Shown in pieces: positions 11,516-23,212 of a stretch of 64,000 bases of DNA. The stretch is from Ricinus communis. Lineage: Eukaryota; Streptophyta; Magnoliopsida; Malpighiales; Euphorbiaceae. Within the stretch, counting starts at the first letter, position 1. Every line of letters starts with the position of its first letter. The position numbers were made by a program, and so were the translations under genes. The stretch lies in contig NC_063264.1 of the NCBI RefSeq assembly GCF_019578655.1, positions 24,389,688 to 24,453,687 of the forward strand, written 5' to 3'. The notes under the pieces are model-generated. The model worked only from the letters and a program-made list of their open reading frames with translations, had not been told where the DNA came from and ran no database searches.

Positions 11516-14500
11516 AACTCACGAGGCGATGGCAACAAGCATCGAGAGTTTGTCAGACAGAAAATGAAACCGTGAAGCAGTTAAACATTTTATAAATAAC
11601 TCTGCAAGCTGTAAGGAAGAAGAAACAAAAGGCAATGTCAATGTGCCATTCTGAAGGTGATGACGGGTAATATGACAGTCGATTTCGATATGTTTGGTCC
11701 GTTCGTGAAAAACCAAATTGTGAGCAATCTGAATTGCAATCTTACTATCACAATGTTAAGGAGTCGGTTGCCATAGAAAGACACCCATATCAGCAAGCAA
11801 CCATCGCAACCAAACTATTTCACAAGTAGTGGAAGCCATAGCGCGATATTTAGCCTCCGTTGAGGATCGAGAAATGATGTCCTACTTCTTACTTTTCCAA
11901 GAGATAAGGGAATCACCTAGAAAAATACAAAATCCAGTAGTCGATTTGTGGTCAGTAAGATCACCGGCCCAATCAGCATCAGAGTAAGCACATTACTCTA
12001 ATGATGAAGTAGATGAAAGTAGAAGAGTCTGAAACTGAGTGCCGCAGAGGTATCTCAAAATGCAAAGAACAACAGCCTAATAAACTGTAGTAGGAGAAGT
12101 AACAAAGGTATCTCAAAATGCAAAGAACAACAGCCTAATAAACTGTAGTAGGAGAAGTAACAAACTGACTGACTATATGAACAACATATGCGATATCAAG
12201 ACGAGTGATAGTGAGATAAACCAGAATTCCAACAACAGTCCGATACAGACTCGGATCCGACAGTAGAGAACCATCAGAAGCAGAGCAACGAGCGTTGAGC
12301 TCAATCGGAGTATCAACAGTCTTATTATCAGAAAGCCGAGCACACTCAAAAATATCAGAAATATAATTAGATTGAGAAAGAAGATACCCTTTTTGGAGAG
12401 GAAGCAACTTCAATACCCAAGAAGTAACGAAGGGAACCCAAGTCCTTCATAGCAAAACAACGAGTCAGTTCGAACTTTAATAGACTAATCTCGACAACAT
12501 CATCACCTGTAATAATCATATCATCAACATATAGAGAAAGCACAATTTGACCAGCCGAAGTACATTTGAAAAATAGAGCAGAGTCATGGTTGCTAGGATG
12601 AAAACCAAGTGAAGTAATCACAGTAGAAAACTTTTCAAACCAGGCACGAGGAGCCTGTTTGAGACCATAGAGAGCCTTCCTGAGTTTGCAAACTTCACCA
12701 GGCTGATGATCAAGACCAGGAGGAGGAACCATTTAAACTTCTTCGTGAAGATCGCCATTCAAAAAGGCATTTTTAACATCCATTTGAGTTATATCCCAGT
12801 GACGAACAGAAGCAACAACAATGAGTGTTCGAACTGTGGTCATTTTAGCAACGGGAGCAAAAGTCTCCTCATAATCTAGACCATATTCCTGAGAATAACC
12901 TTTAGCCACTAGACGAGCTTTATACCTTTCAATAGACCCATCAGACTTAGTTTTAATCTTATAAATCCAGCGAGAGCCAATAGAATGTTTACCTGCAGGA
13001 AGGGACACTAAATCCTAAGTATGGGTTTGATGAAGAGCAGTTAGCTCCTTAGCCATAGCACGCTGCCAGAGTGGATTAAGAATGGCTTCTTTGAAAGATG
13101 AAGGCTCAGAAAGACGATGAATAGAAGCTAGAAAAGAAGCAAATGAACTCGAATAACAAGAATAATCAAAATCAGGTTGTTTAGTGGATTTACGATTTCG
13201 TACAGGATAGCGAGGTTCGGTAGTATCCGCAGTCTTAGGAGATGATATAGGGGAAGAGCTAGTAGAAATGTCAGGAATGCCAGCAGAGGGTAGCTCATCA
13301 ATATTAATAGCAAAAGGATCAATATGGACAAGATCAGGCATAGATATATTATGAGGACGATCAGGAATGGTAAAATAAGGAATATGTTCAAGAAAAACAA
13401 CATGACGAGAAACATATAACTTATGACTGACTGGATCAAAACAACAATATCCTTTTTTACCTGCACCATAACTAAGAAAAACACATACAGTAGAGCGAGA
13501 TGTTAACTTACTACGTTCAACATGAGGAAGAAGGACAAAGTATGTAGAACCAAAGACACGAAGGGAAGAGTAATATGGAGGACAACCATACAATCTTTCA
13601 TAGGGAGACAAACCAGAATTATGAGAAATAGGAATTCTGTTAATTAAGTGAACAGAAGTAAGAATTCCATCCCCCCAAGATTCACTAGGAACGCTAGCAG
13701 ACAACAAGAGGGATCGAGCAGTCTCAAGAATGTGCCTATGTTTTCTTTCAGCAACTCCATTTTATTCAAGACTATCAGTGCAAGAAGTCTGGTAAATTGT
13801 ACCATCTAAAGCAAATAGGTTTTTAAAAGCATGAGAAGTATATTCTCCTCCTAAGTCACATCTAAAGCACTTAATGACAGTTGAATGTTGAGTTTTCACA
13901 AGAGATCGAAATTCATTATAAATGCCAAAAAAGTCTGAACGAAGTTTCATAAGATAAACCCAACAATAACGAGTGCAATCATCAATAAAAGATACATAAT
14001 AATGAGAACCCCCTTTTGTAGAGACATGAGAGGGTCCCCATACATCAGAATGAATAAGTTCAAAGGAGTAACAGAAATAGTAGTACTTTTAGAAAAAGGC
14101 AATGCAATAAACTTTACTAGTTTACAACCACTGCAATGAGAACTATCATGAGTTTTTGAATTTTCTAAAGCTCATGTAAAGACTAAAAATTGCAAACGAG
14201 ACACAGAGACATGACTAAGGTAAGAATGCCACAAATAAAACACAGACGAGGACGGACTTAAACGAAAGGATGACAAATTGACACCAGAAGCAGATGCTGC
14301 AATATGAGGAGTTTTGAGCTGATCCAATACATAAAGTCCTCATTCTCTATGGCCGATCCCAATCACCTCCTGAGAATGTGGATCCTGAATTGAACAAGTA
14401 GAGGAAGAAAAAGAGACTGAGCATCCAGTATCATAAATCTGACCAACAGAAGCTAGATTCAAAGCAAGACTAGGAATGTGATAAACATTAGATAAGGATA

Positions 14501-15664
14501 GAAAAGGCGTAATAACTGAACTAACACCTTGCAATGGCATAGGTGTACCACTAGCATTCATAACAGGGACTGAAACTTTAGGGGTTAGAGAAGTAAATGA
14601 TGATAAATTAGATGACATATGGTTTGAAGCACCAAAATCTAAAATCCAGGAGGAAGGGGATATACCTGAAGAACTAGATGACAAACCTATTTGAGAGGAA
14701 GCATACATGGCATGAGACTGAGAAGCAAGGAACTGCTGAAACTGCTCGATCAATGATGGGTCCAAGGAGGAGGTTGATAGAGCATTGTGAGGACGAGGTA
14801 GAAGGGGAGGTCCATTGTGGAGAGGCGGTGGTCGATAAGACCACTGTTAAGACTGCTGCTGTTTTTCTCTGCCCAATTTCGGACACTGAGATTTTCAATG
14901 ACCTTTTTGCTTGCAGAACTCGCATTCATCCCGAGCAACAGATCCAGATAGTCTGAAGTGAGATTTAGAGTTTCGAGGAGGCATGGCAAAAACGGATGGA
15001 GTAGAAGCTGAAGAAACCTCTTTTACAACTAAGTGCTTCAGATTCAGACGAATTTCTTCGGCCAAAAGCTCACTAACAACAGAGTCAACAGAAGGTAGTG
15101 GATGATGATGTAGAATAGACTCGCGAAGTCCCTCAAACTCATCACGAAGGGCCATTAAAAACTGTACCAACCTCAACTCCTCTCTTCGTGCAACATAAGC
15201 CCCAAAGGCTCGCAATTCAGCAGATTCTGTGAGAGCCAATTGATCCCACAAATCTGTCATAGATTCATAAAATTCCTGAATGCTCATGTTTCTCTACTGA
15301 AGAGCATGAATGTCAGACTCCAATTGATATTGTTTTACAAAATTAGTGTGTACAGTCTGGCTAGATGATCCCAAACCTCCTTAGCTGTCTCAAATTTTGC
15401 TAGTTGAATGCCTATGGAATGTTTAACAGAATTATTGATCCAGGTGATAATTTTTGAATTATCAACCTCCCATTTATCCAGTAGTGCCACATAGTCCACG
15501 CTTACCGCACTATCTTGGGGCTTAATGGAGGCACCCGAAATATATCCCCACTTTTGTTTACCTTTTAGAAAAACTTTCATCACATAACTCCAATAGGCAT
15601 AGTTTTTACCATCTAATTTAACACTGATTACTTGGAGCGAGTCATCCCTAACTTCAGCCATCAT
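11516..15664 (-). pseudogene. Copia element 2 gag-pol polyprotein, decayed
   Basis: Minus-strand domains are in the normal Copia order. Gag (15664 to about 14880) begins MMAEVRDDSLQVISVKLDGKNY in outline and ends in a zinc knuckle (CEFCKQKGH at about 14901). Protease has WILDFGASNHM near 14648-14616, where the usual catalytic D-S-G reads D-F-G. Integrase has NGVAERKHRHILETA (about 13765-13720) and the C-terminal part in the 13015-13707 frame. Reverse transcriptase has [17 protein letters not shown] (12733-13008 frame) and SLYVDDMIITGDD (12367-12732 frame). RNase H has [10 protein letters not shown] (about 11990-11960) and [12 protein letters not shown] (about 11715-11680). In-frame stops (for example at 12730-12734, 13012, 13767 and 14898) and the shift from a 58-bp duplication break it into at least seven frames. 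Confidence 0.88.
12048..12163. repeat. 58-bp perfect tandem duplication inside Copia element 2
   Basis: Units 12048-12105 and 12106-12163 appear identical by eye (aggtatctcaaaatgcaaag...). The length is not a multiple of three, so it shifts the RNase H-linker reading frame. Confidence 0.9.
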
Positions 15665-16214
15665 GCCAACAGATTAACAGTAATCATTTACCCAAAGTGT
15701 AACAGTCAACTTGCTACAGAAAAAATGTTTAGCAGATAGTACCAACAAGCCAAAGTGATTAGCACAAAGAGAAAATGCCCACTTCTTTTATACAGAAAAT
15801 CAACAAATCAACAACAATCGATAAAATAACACACTAAAACACTAACAAACAGAAGCGAAACCAATTTCCAAAATCAATTTCAGTCTGAATACCTTCTTTT
15901 AGCTTATATGAAACGACATCATTTCACAGCAGCTCTACAACAGCAAGAATAAGTGTACAATAGTCAAGCAGCCAAACAACAGATGCACACAGCAAGAAGA
16001 AGAAGACGCACGCTCTACAACAGACGACGCAAAGCAGCCAAGAAGACGCACCAGCAGACCCAGCAGACTTAAGAACAAAAGCAGCAAGAAGACGCACTGC
16101 GGCAATAACCAGCAGTCAACGCAAAGCAGCAAGAAGACGCACCATCAGTCCAAACAGACTTAGCAGCAAGAAGAAGAGCAACAAGAAAGAACAATTTGTT
16201 TTCCAAAAGCCAAA

Positions 16215-16227
16215 GGCTCTGATACCA
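16215..16227 (-). other. Primer-binding site of Copia element 2 (initiator tRNA-Met type)
   Basis: On the minus strand TGGTATCAGAGCC directly follows the 5' LTR end. This is the standard Copia primer site complementary to the 3' end of initiator tRNA-Met. Confidence 0.9.
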
Positions 16228-16376
16228 TATTAGGATTGAAGAAAGATTTATTGTATTATGAAAAAGTGAAAAGTGTTTTACCCTAACACAAAAGAGAGCT
16301 ATATATACTCCTATACTAAGAATATAGAAAAGACTAAACTACTCTTACAATATACAAAAAATTACATTATTTAACA
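16228..16376 (-). repeat. 5' LTR of Copia element 2
   Basis: 149 bp. It contains ctatatata (about 16299-16307) as a possible TATA box, near the right position upstream of the primer-binding site on the minus strand. It has a TG to TA change at the inner terminus. Confidence 0.92.
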
Positions 16377-16381
16377 CAATC

Positions 16382-16507
16382 AAGATTCTATCCATATTAG
16401 ATCAAGAATATCACACAAATTAAGCTATTCATTGGTTAATGTTTGGACATCTAATTTTCTCTATTTCTTTTTCTTTTCTCGTGTCTCAACGGAAATTTAT
16501 TGATTCC

Positions 16508-16562
<55 letters not shown>

Positions 16563-16640
16563 TTTCTTTTGTCTTGTATCAACCAAGGGGAATGAATCAT
16601 AATTTTCTTTGAAAAGTCTTACTTTTTCTCGTTCTTCGAA
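16382..16640. repeat. Probable rest of the Copia element 1 3' LTR, with a TA microsatellite
   Basis: This is the DNA on the far side of the Copia 2 target duplication, so it was once joined to 11351 and should belong to the 3' end of Copia element 1. It has no coding potential. A (TA)n run lies at about 16515-16561. No matching 5' LTR is in the window, so the assignment rests on position only. Confidence 0.45.
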
Positions 16641-16649
16641 TAACGTGTG

Positions 16650-17400
16650 AAAATTTATGTGGCAATGTCTATTCCCCCGAAGATGAAGCGGTTTATTTGG
16701 AGACTCCTATCAAATATCCTCTCATGTTATGAGCTGCTAGCCAAGAGAGGGATCAATGTACGGGATTCTGCCCCCGCTGTGGAATGAATGAGGAATCCCT
16801 TTTACACTTTCAAAGAGTTGTATAGGCACGTGGTATCTGGTTGTTATTTTCCCTAGGTTTGCATGTGGATAGAATGAATGCTAGTTCAGTGATTGAATGG
16901 TTCTTGCTTATGAAAAATCAACTGTCATCTCAGCAAATGGAGGAAGTTGTTGCCTGTTTGTGGATAGACAGAAATAATATGGTAAACAAAGGAATTCAAG
17001 CAAGTCCAGTGATTGTTTTAAGCAGGGGACTTAACTTTCTTCAGGATTACATAAACTGCCGAATGCAGGAAGTTCCACGGAGAGAAGAGCATAGTGAGAC
17101 GAGGTGTCCTCCTCTTGTCAACTTCTTTAAGCTGAATTACGATGCTTCCATCAAAAATGGGAAAGCAGTTGTTGGGTTTATAATAAGTGACGATCATGGG
17201 ATGGTAATGGCAGTTGGAAGGGATGGTGTCTATTGAATTTGCGAAAGGTATGGCAATTCTGTTCGGCTTAGAAGGACCAAAGGAGTGTGGGTTCCAGAAG
17301 CTGCTGGTTGAGAGTGATGCAAAGGATGTAATAGCTCGTCTTCACAAGGAGGTGGATTTAGATCCTTTTTGTCTAGTTTTTGGATGATATTCGGTCGATT
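16650..17400 (+). pseudogene. LINE ORF2 3' fragment: zinc-binding and RNase H-like regions
   Basis: The plus-strand translation shows a zf-RVT-like segment typical of plant LINEs (WRLLSNILSCYELLAKRGINV, then CPRCGMNEESLLHFQ with a frameshift), then the 131-codon frame 16841-17236. That frame ends in LNYDASIKNGKAVVGFIISDDHG, an RNase H-like (RVT_3) core. After a frameshift at about 17230 the domain goes on as LEFAKGMAILFGLEG and LLVESDAKDVIARLH (about 17236-17345). Endonuclease and reverse transcriptase parts are absent, so this is a 5'-truncated, mutated copy. No poly(A) tail or target duplication was recognised. Confidence 0.75.
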
Positions 17401-17897
17401 GTTTCTTCTTTTGTTTCGGTTTCTTTTAGTTATCTTTCATTTAGTTGCTCATTTTATGTCTCAGTGGGCTCACTCCATTAACATGTCTCTAATGACTCGA
17501 CTGTTTGTTAGTTTCAATGCAAGTCTGTTTATATAACTAACTACACCAATGCTCTACTGCCACTTAAACTTGAAATATTAAATAAATTCTTAGTAAACAT
17601 CCTTTTTCTTTCTTTTCTTAGAGAAGCCAATAATTCAAATGAGTCTGTCAGGTTTCTCTGCTTAGTCAATGAATTCTTTCCGATTTTCAATTTCCCCATA
17701 AGCATTTGGACAAGAATGCATGGCAAAACTAACTCTGTCCATTTTGCTAAAACTAATTCTTTTACTTTTATTTTTGGAAGAAAGCTAAAAGCAAGCAATT
17801 GAAGCAACTTATTTACATAGGACATACAGTTCTTTGACATCAATTTATTTTCTGAGCAGAGATATCTTTCAAGAAAGTTGTTTGCAGGCTGTATATT

Positions 17898-19845
17898 TTA
17901 CTGTTCTTTCCAGATGCGTCCGGCCACTTTCAGCTTCAGTTCCTGCTGGTCGCCGCCGGAGAAGAAAAGTGCCATGTTCCTCTGGATTATTAATCCATCT
18001 TGGCTATCTCTAACTTTCTTATGGCTATCGCGAATGCTCCTCGGAATTCCATGCCATGTAAGCTTTCTGCCATTACCGCCGACTTCCAAACTGTAACTAA
18101 ATTGCCTTGCCTCGTCTTCACTGCCCATGAATCTCAGAAAAGCCATGTAAACAGGAGCAGTTCCTAGTTGGAAAGCCTCAAAGTGCAAACAGAATTGTCT
18201 GCCAAAGCAATTGAAAACCTGTACCAGAAGAAAAAAGAAAGATGGCCAGAAAAGATAAAAGAGAATGTGCTTCAGAATTTTACTTTTGCTATTTTCTTTT
18301 AATTAATATCTAATGGTGTAGATTTCTCATAGAAGATCAATACTACAATGGGATGACGAGCACAAGCAAAAGCAACTGTGGAATTTGAAATATCAGAATG
18401 CTTCTGCAAGCATGACCGACTTTTATGTTCGTACTCCATTTTCTCGGTGCCAGAGAACTTGCTGATCTGGCACATAATATTGCACTCATGATGTGCATCT
18501 ACATCAAACAATAAGTTTAAAGACGAATAGAATGCATTTATGATGCAAACCTAAAAAAAGAACCAATTCTACTGACTAAACAGATATTCGCTCCCTATCA
18601 AAAATTTCTTTGCTTGTACTAATTCATGCATAAGCACACATCAGTTTAAATTGTCCAAAACATTAGTCAGTATCACGGTTGCACCAAAAGAAAGACCATG
18701 GTACAAACCTGAAGTGTTTAATTGTGTTTTCCTTTTTGATTGCGGAAAAGGTATTTTAGTTTTTCCTTGACACGACAGTTTGAAATTAGCAGTAAGATCA
18801 AACATGGATGTTTTTTCAAGCAAAGCCAAGTGAGCAATCCTTAAGATTTCCATCAAAATGTATGTAAATTTATTGAAAAGACAATAAAAGAGTTCAAGGA
18901 GTCTAAAACAGATTTTATGATGTGGAAAAGCCAATGAATGGTTGCAATCCAAGAAAGCCTTTCAGCCTCAATAATCAATTACCAAATTATCAAACTAATC
19001 ATCTGGAAAGACATATCAGATGAAATATGCTTAAGGAGAACCTTACAGTCAACATCCATGTAGCATTATCAATTTCATGTGGATTGGACTTGACATATCT
19101 GTGATTGAAGGAGCACCCATCATGCATGTCAACCTTGTGATCATTCTTGAGATGCATTACAAGGAGAGGAATATCACCAGTGACAGAACATTCAGCTCCA
19201 GCATATGGGCAGCTGTACGGACGCCATTTGCAGTTCTTTTCATGCTTTAGCTTGCTATAGTATGGAAATATATCAGGGCAACCCATAATCTGGTACTTGC
19301 ATGGGAGTTCTAGTGACTCCGCAACTTTCTCCAAAGCCAAGCACCTTATATTTCCCAGCTCTCCACGGCAAGTGGGGCAAGAGTTATGTACCCTTGCCTT
19401 GCAGCATGAGCATAGAGTATGACCATTGGGACACTAACATAAAAAAAATAATGGTAAATTCGTTATCACAAAGATGCGTACAATGGTATAATTGACCAAA
19501 AGTCTACCAATTCAAGGAGCATTATGCTGCTTGTCAAATTATGATGAAGACTATTCTAGGAGAAATTATATTGTTCCACAATATTGGAAAATCATTAGGA
19601 TAACATCCATAATTAAAAGGGCATACCTGGTAAATTGGAGGATACATTAAATTCAGGCAGACAGGGCATTCAAGCATGTCCTGCACATCACTACTTGATG
19701 ATGTTCCTAGATTTCCACCTAAGCGAGTTACAGCTTTTCTGAATGGGGAACCTCGAAACTCGGAAGTGGAAGTTGTCGCCTCACAATCTGCAAATGCAAT
19801 ACGTGACTCAATCATCTCCTTGCAGATTATACCTCCAGGGGCCAT
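17898..19845 (-). CDS. SINA-type RING E3 ubiquitin-protein ligase (SINAT family), complete
   Basis: Predicted E3 ligase that takes ubiquitin from an E2 enzyme through its RING and binds substrates through its SINA/TRAF-like half. Three exons: 19627-19845, 19047-19433 and 17898-18218, giving 308 residues (219+387+321 nt, all in phase), a normal length for plant SINATs. The RING ligands are C60, C63, C74, H78, C81, C84, C92 and C95. The SIAH-type zinc finger region follows (CPYAGAECSVTGDIP, then HLKNDHKVDMHDGC). The C-terminal SINA domain includes WMLT-VFNCFGRQFCLHFEAFQLG across the second splice junction, and GRIWKEQ at the end. Donors and acceptors are canonical (CAG|GTATGC, TTAG|TGT, ACT|GTAAGG, ACAG|GTTTTC). 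Family members in Arabidopsis act in development and stress turnover; the exact substrate here is unknown. No defect was seen, so it is probably functional. Confidence 0.93.
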
Positions 19846-21148
19846 TTTCTCTTATTTTGATTATTATTGGAGCTAATGTATCTTGTCTCTATATCAGTGC
19901 CGCAATTATAGTTTCCTAGTATCCATAAATGACTTTACCCTGTCAAACATAAAACAAAATCAATTTCACTCGAAGGTTCAATTCTAATCAATTTCTTTTC
20001 CAATTTTCTATCACTTTAATTAACTGCAAAAAGAAAATTTAAGGAATACATGATGCTAACACACCAAAGCAAAAAACTAATCCTAATGTAAGTGAAGTAA
20101 AAATATATACAGGAAGAAACAACTAGTTGCTAATAGCAAAGAAAATTAAGGGGATGCTAGTATATTTAAGTGTAAAGTTTCTCTTATACAGTGACTTGTT
20201 TGGACTTGATTTGCTAAAGAAGAGATTAAAGAATAGAAAATAAGAGTTTCATTACTTTTGTATTATCTGCATATTGCACTAATTAAAATCACATGGTTTT
20301 CATTTTAATAAATGTTGTCTGATGAATATAGGAGTGTAGCATTTAACAAAATGTCCTAAACAAACATTCAGTTGATGCTTCCAACGTGAACTAACTAATG
20401 CAAGTCAAGTCCTAACGAAACCTAATAGAAGTCAATACTGCTGCAAGTAGCAAGCATAATTAACTTTTAGGTATCAAATGATGTTAAAATAGTTCAGCAC
20501 CGAATGTAAATAAACTCAAACTCATATAACTACAAAATCCCATGTAGGATGACATAATGTGCCAAAAGAATCAGATTTAATGGAGCACCTATTGAACTAT
20601 AAGCCTATTGTATGATCAAGCAGCGAAAGGCTTCTTCATAAGCTAGTTTCTGTTGTTCCACAAATTAACAAAACAGTGGAATGTGTTCCCCAAAAAAAAA
20701 AAGAAATTGATTGCACAAACATAATGGTGGGTTTCATTTTTAGTTCTCAAGTTTTGGGATTTGAGAGACTAAGGACCTAATTCAAATTACTAAACTCTGC
20801 AGAAAAATGGCTTAGCTATCAACAAATCTGAAATTTTCCACACAGAGGTTCCACATTTTCAAACAAATTTCAGGAAAGCAGAAACTACCCAGTTTACAAC
20901 TGAGCCTGAATAAACCATTCAAGCTTGAAACAATCTAAACAAGACACCAATTCTAGTCTCTACTCACAATTTATATCACCCACCAACAATTTAAAGCATT
21001 ACTTAAGCAAAAAAACATATGAACAAGAAAATGACCAAAAGCTCCAATTCTAGCATCAAAACAAGAATATGTGAAACTTTATTAGCCTCGAGCAACAAAA
21101 ACGACCAAATACATGAAGAAACAAGAGCGAACTAAAAATAATCTTACC
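19846..21148 (-). other. Probable 5' UTR intron of the SINA-type ligase gene
   Basis: Upstream of the start codon, the minus strand has a good acceptor (tttgacag|ggtaaag, exon edge at 19939). A good donor (tttttg|gtaagatt, exon edge at 21148) lies about 1.2 kb further upstream. An intron of 19940-21147 would place the first noncoding exon beyond 21148. No coding frame spans the interval. This is inferred from splice-site shape only; transcripts would be needed to confirm it. Confidence 0.4.
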
Positions 21149-21149
21149 A

Positions 21150-22384
21150 AAAAACTGAATACCCAGATGAAGAATCGAGCCCATTTACTTGATAAACCAT
21201 CAAAGAAGGCACGAATCCAAGAAATTGAACAGTGGCAAACTGCACAAGTAACTGTTAAAAGAAAAAAGAAAAAAAAAAAAAAAGAAAGAAAGAACACAGC
21301 CCAGATGAGAGAGTCCAAAATTCTGAATATTTTCAATCCACTTTTTTTCATTAACCCAATAATTGAATCATCTCTTGACACCAAGCAGCACTTGACAAGA
21401 AGCAAAAGAAAAGTGGTGACGTGGAGAAAGGAGCGTGATTGCAGGCCTCTGAAATTGCGTGTCCTAACTTGGAACAAACTATTTTACAGAAAGAAAGTCA
21501 AAAGCAAAATGGATCTACCTATCCATGCATTGACATCTATATATCTAATCATTCAGCCAAATCTTCACACCTTTGCATGTATAGTTTCAATCAGTTTAAC
21601 AATTCTTTTTTAAAAAAAAAAAATTGCCTTTTTTTTTGTGGTTTTTATAATAATAAATTCTTTGATGTGGATATAATTGGCAAGTGAATGATATCAGGAT
21701 AGGATTTTGGGATGGAATCATAAAAATGGTATTGTTTTATTAAATTTTCTTGTTTTGCTTTGATTTCATTTAATGTGAAAAAATAAAACCATTCCAACCC
21801 AATTATCAGATAATGAAATTTTGACTTAGTTATACTGAAGTTGTCTTTTTTCAGAGGACAAAATTTAAAATCCTTTGGAATAAGGAAATGAAAGAGAAAA
21901 CAAATTTAATTTATTTAGATTCAAAATTTAAATTCTAAATCCAACTAAATCTATAGTCTCCCTAATCCTATTTGAGTTCATAAATTCATAGTTATGATTT
22001 TATAAATCTAATATTGGAGTTAAACTGATTTTCACTCTTGATTCTCATCTAAATTCTATAATTGATTTCAATTTAATTTCAATTGGTTTCATAATTAAAA
22101 AGAAATAATTTAATTATAGTTTTTGATAAAGATCACAAATTATTAAATAGTAGAAAGAGAATATTTAAGACTGTCTCCCATTTGATTGAGTAAAATTTCA
22201 ATAAAAATCTACTAAAAATTTATTCTAAAAATCATTTGAAAAGTAGTAATTAAGAAATAAAGATAAACAACTAATTCAATTAATTAGATATCTAAAAGAA
22301 AATTAGAAAAACAACCAAATTGAATTATTTAATACCAAAATCTAAATATTAATCAAATCAAGTAAAAGTGGATTAGAGATAGAT
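21150..22384. other. Intergenic AT-rich DNA
   Basis: No supported gene. It includes an A-rich run at about 21258-21285 and a T-rich stretch near 21602-21640. The open frames at 21113-21613 are low-complexity lysine-rich or lack any family resemblance. The promoter of the SINA-type ligase gene should lie in the left part. Confidence 0.5.
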
Positions 22385-22387
22385 TCA

Positions 22388-22577
22388 AATTATATATAGA
22401 TATTTTAGTTATTTTTAAGTTTTAATAATATATAATATGGTAAAAATAAATATTTATATCTCACTTAAGTTTAATTATTTATTTTTAGATAATTTTAATA
22501 AAATAGAGAATTATGAAGTAAAATATTTAAAAAAAAATATTAATATGATGTTTACTGTCAAGAACCAAGACCGAGAC
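22388..22577 (+). repeat. Left direct-repeat copy, truncated 5' LTR
   Basis: Matches 24714-24915 with scattered changes and small gaps. Similarity ends near gagacatg at about 22577, after which the two regions are unrelated. Confidence 0.55.
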
Positions 22578-22995
22578 ATGTCAATTTATTTTTTTTAATA
22601 TTATACTTTCATGTTTAATTCATCATATTTTTATTATGTGGATATGGTGTGCTTAGTGTGTATTGAATATTTATTAATTATTAAAATAATATTAACTCGA
22701 AGTTATTTGAATCTAGACATATCATGTTTTCTTGTAGGATTAAGATTTAGTATTTGATATACTTGTCATTAGTTAGAAATTAGTTAAATTTTATTTAATT
22801 AATATTACTTATTTTTATTTTAGTGATTTCCCCAGTTTTAAATTTTTATTTTGTTTAAATTATTGATAAAGTTTAATTTTTAGTTTAAATTATTAAGTTT
22901 TTTATTTTTGTTCAAATTAATATTTTGCAATTAATTATTTTCCCTTAGAGTGTATAGAAGTTAATTAAAAGTGTTAAAAAAATTTCAAAAAATAA

Positions 22996-23212
22996 ATTGC
23001 GCGAGCTGTGTAGCATTGCTATCGCCACCGGACGAACCCATAGCACCAAGGAGTTGCCATCGAACGGGCCTATAGTGACAGCAGGTAAGCATCCGCGGGT
23101 TGGGGGATGCACGACAACAGGTCGCAGGGTGCGAAACAACCCGTGTAACGAGATAAAAGCAGCCAGATGTAGGCCGCGGGGCGCGAAGAGTACGATTTTC
23201 CACCATATTTAG
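22996..23212. other. GC-rich island in AT-rich DNA
   Basis: About 215 bp of clearly higher G+C (gcgcgagctgtg... to ...gcggggcgcgaagag), with sharp edges against flanks rich in A and T. It is open in three frames (22997-23212 plus; 22985-23206 and 22945-23139 minus) only because it is short and GC-rich; none resembles a known protein. It lies inside the decayed Gypsy-like element. It could be a captured gene fragment, a piece of another transposon, or an LTR segment. Confidence 0.5.

Larger units (their letters stand above)
11357..16376 (-). mobile_element. Copia element 2, near-complete, inserted into Copia element 1
   Basis: A 5020-bp minus-strand element with 149-bp LTRs, an iMet-type primer-binding site, a purine-rich tract next to the 3' LTR (plus-strand tcccccctcaaac at about 11506-11518), and a full set of gag-pol domains in decayed form. 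It is flanked by a perfect 5-bp target duplication, caatc, at 11352-11356 and 16377-16381. LTR ends are TGTTA...TAACA, except that the right copy has TA in place of TG. Confidence 0.95.

Noticed and set aside
21082..21613. Overlapping frames on both strands near 21.1-21.6 kb
   Set aside because: They share A- and T-runs, have no domain, and lie where the ligase gene's leader and promoter are expected.
22985..23212. Frames of 64-73 codons in the GC-rich island
   Set aside because: Open on both strands because of base composition and short length; no recognisable motif.
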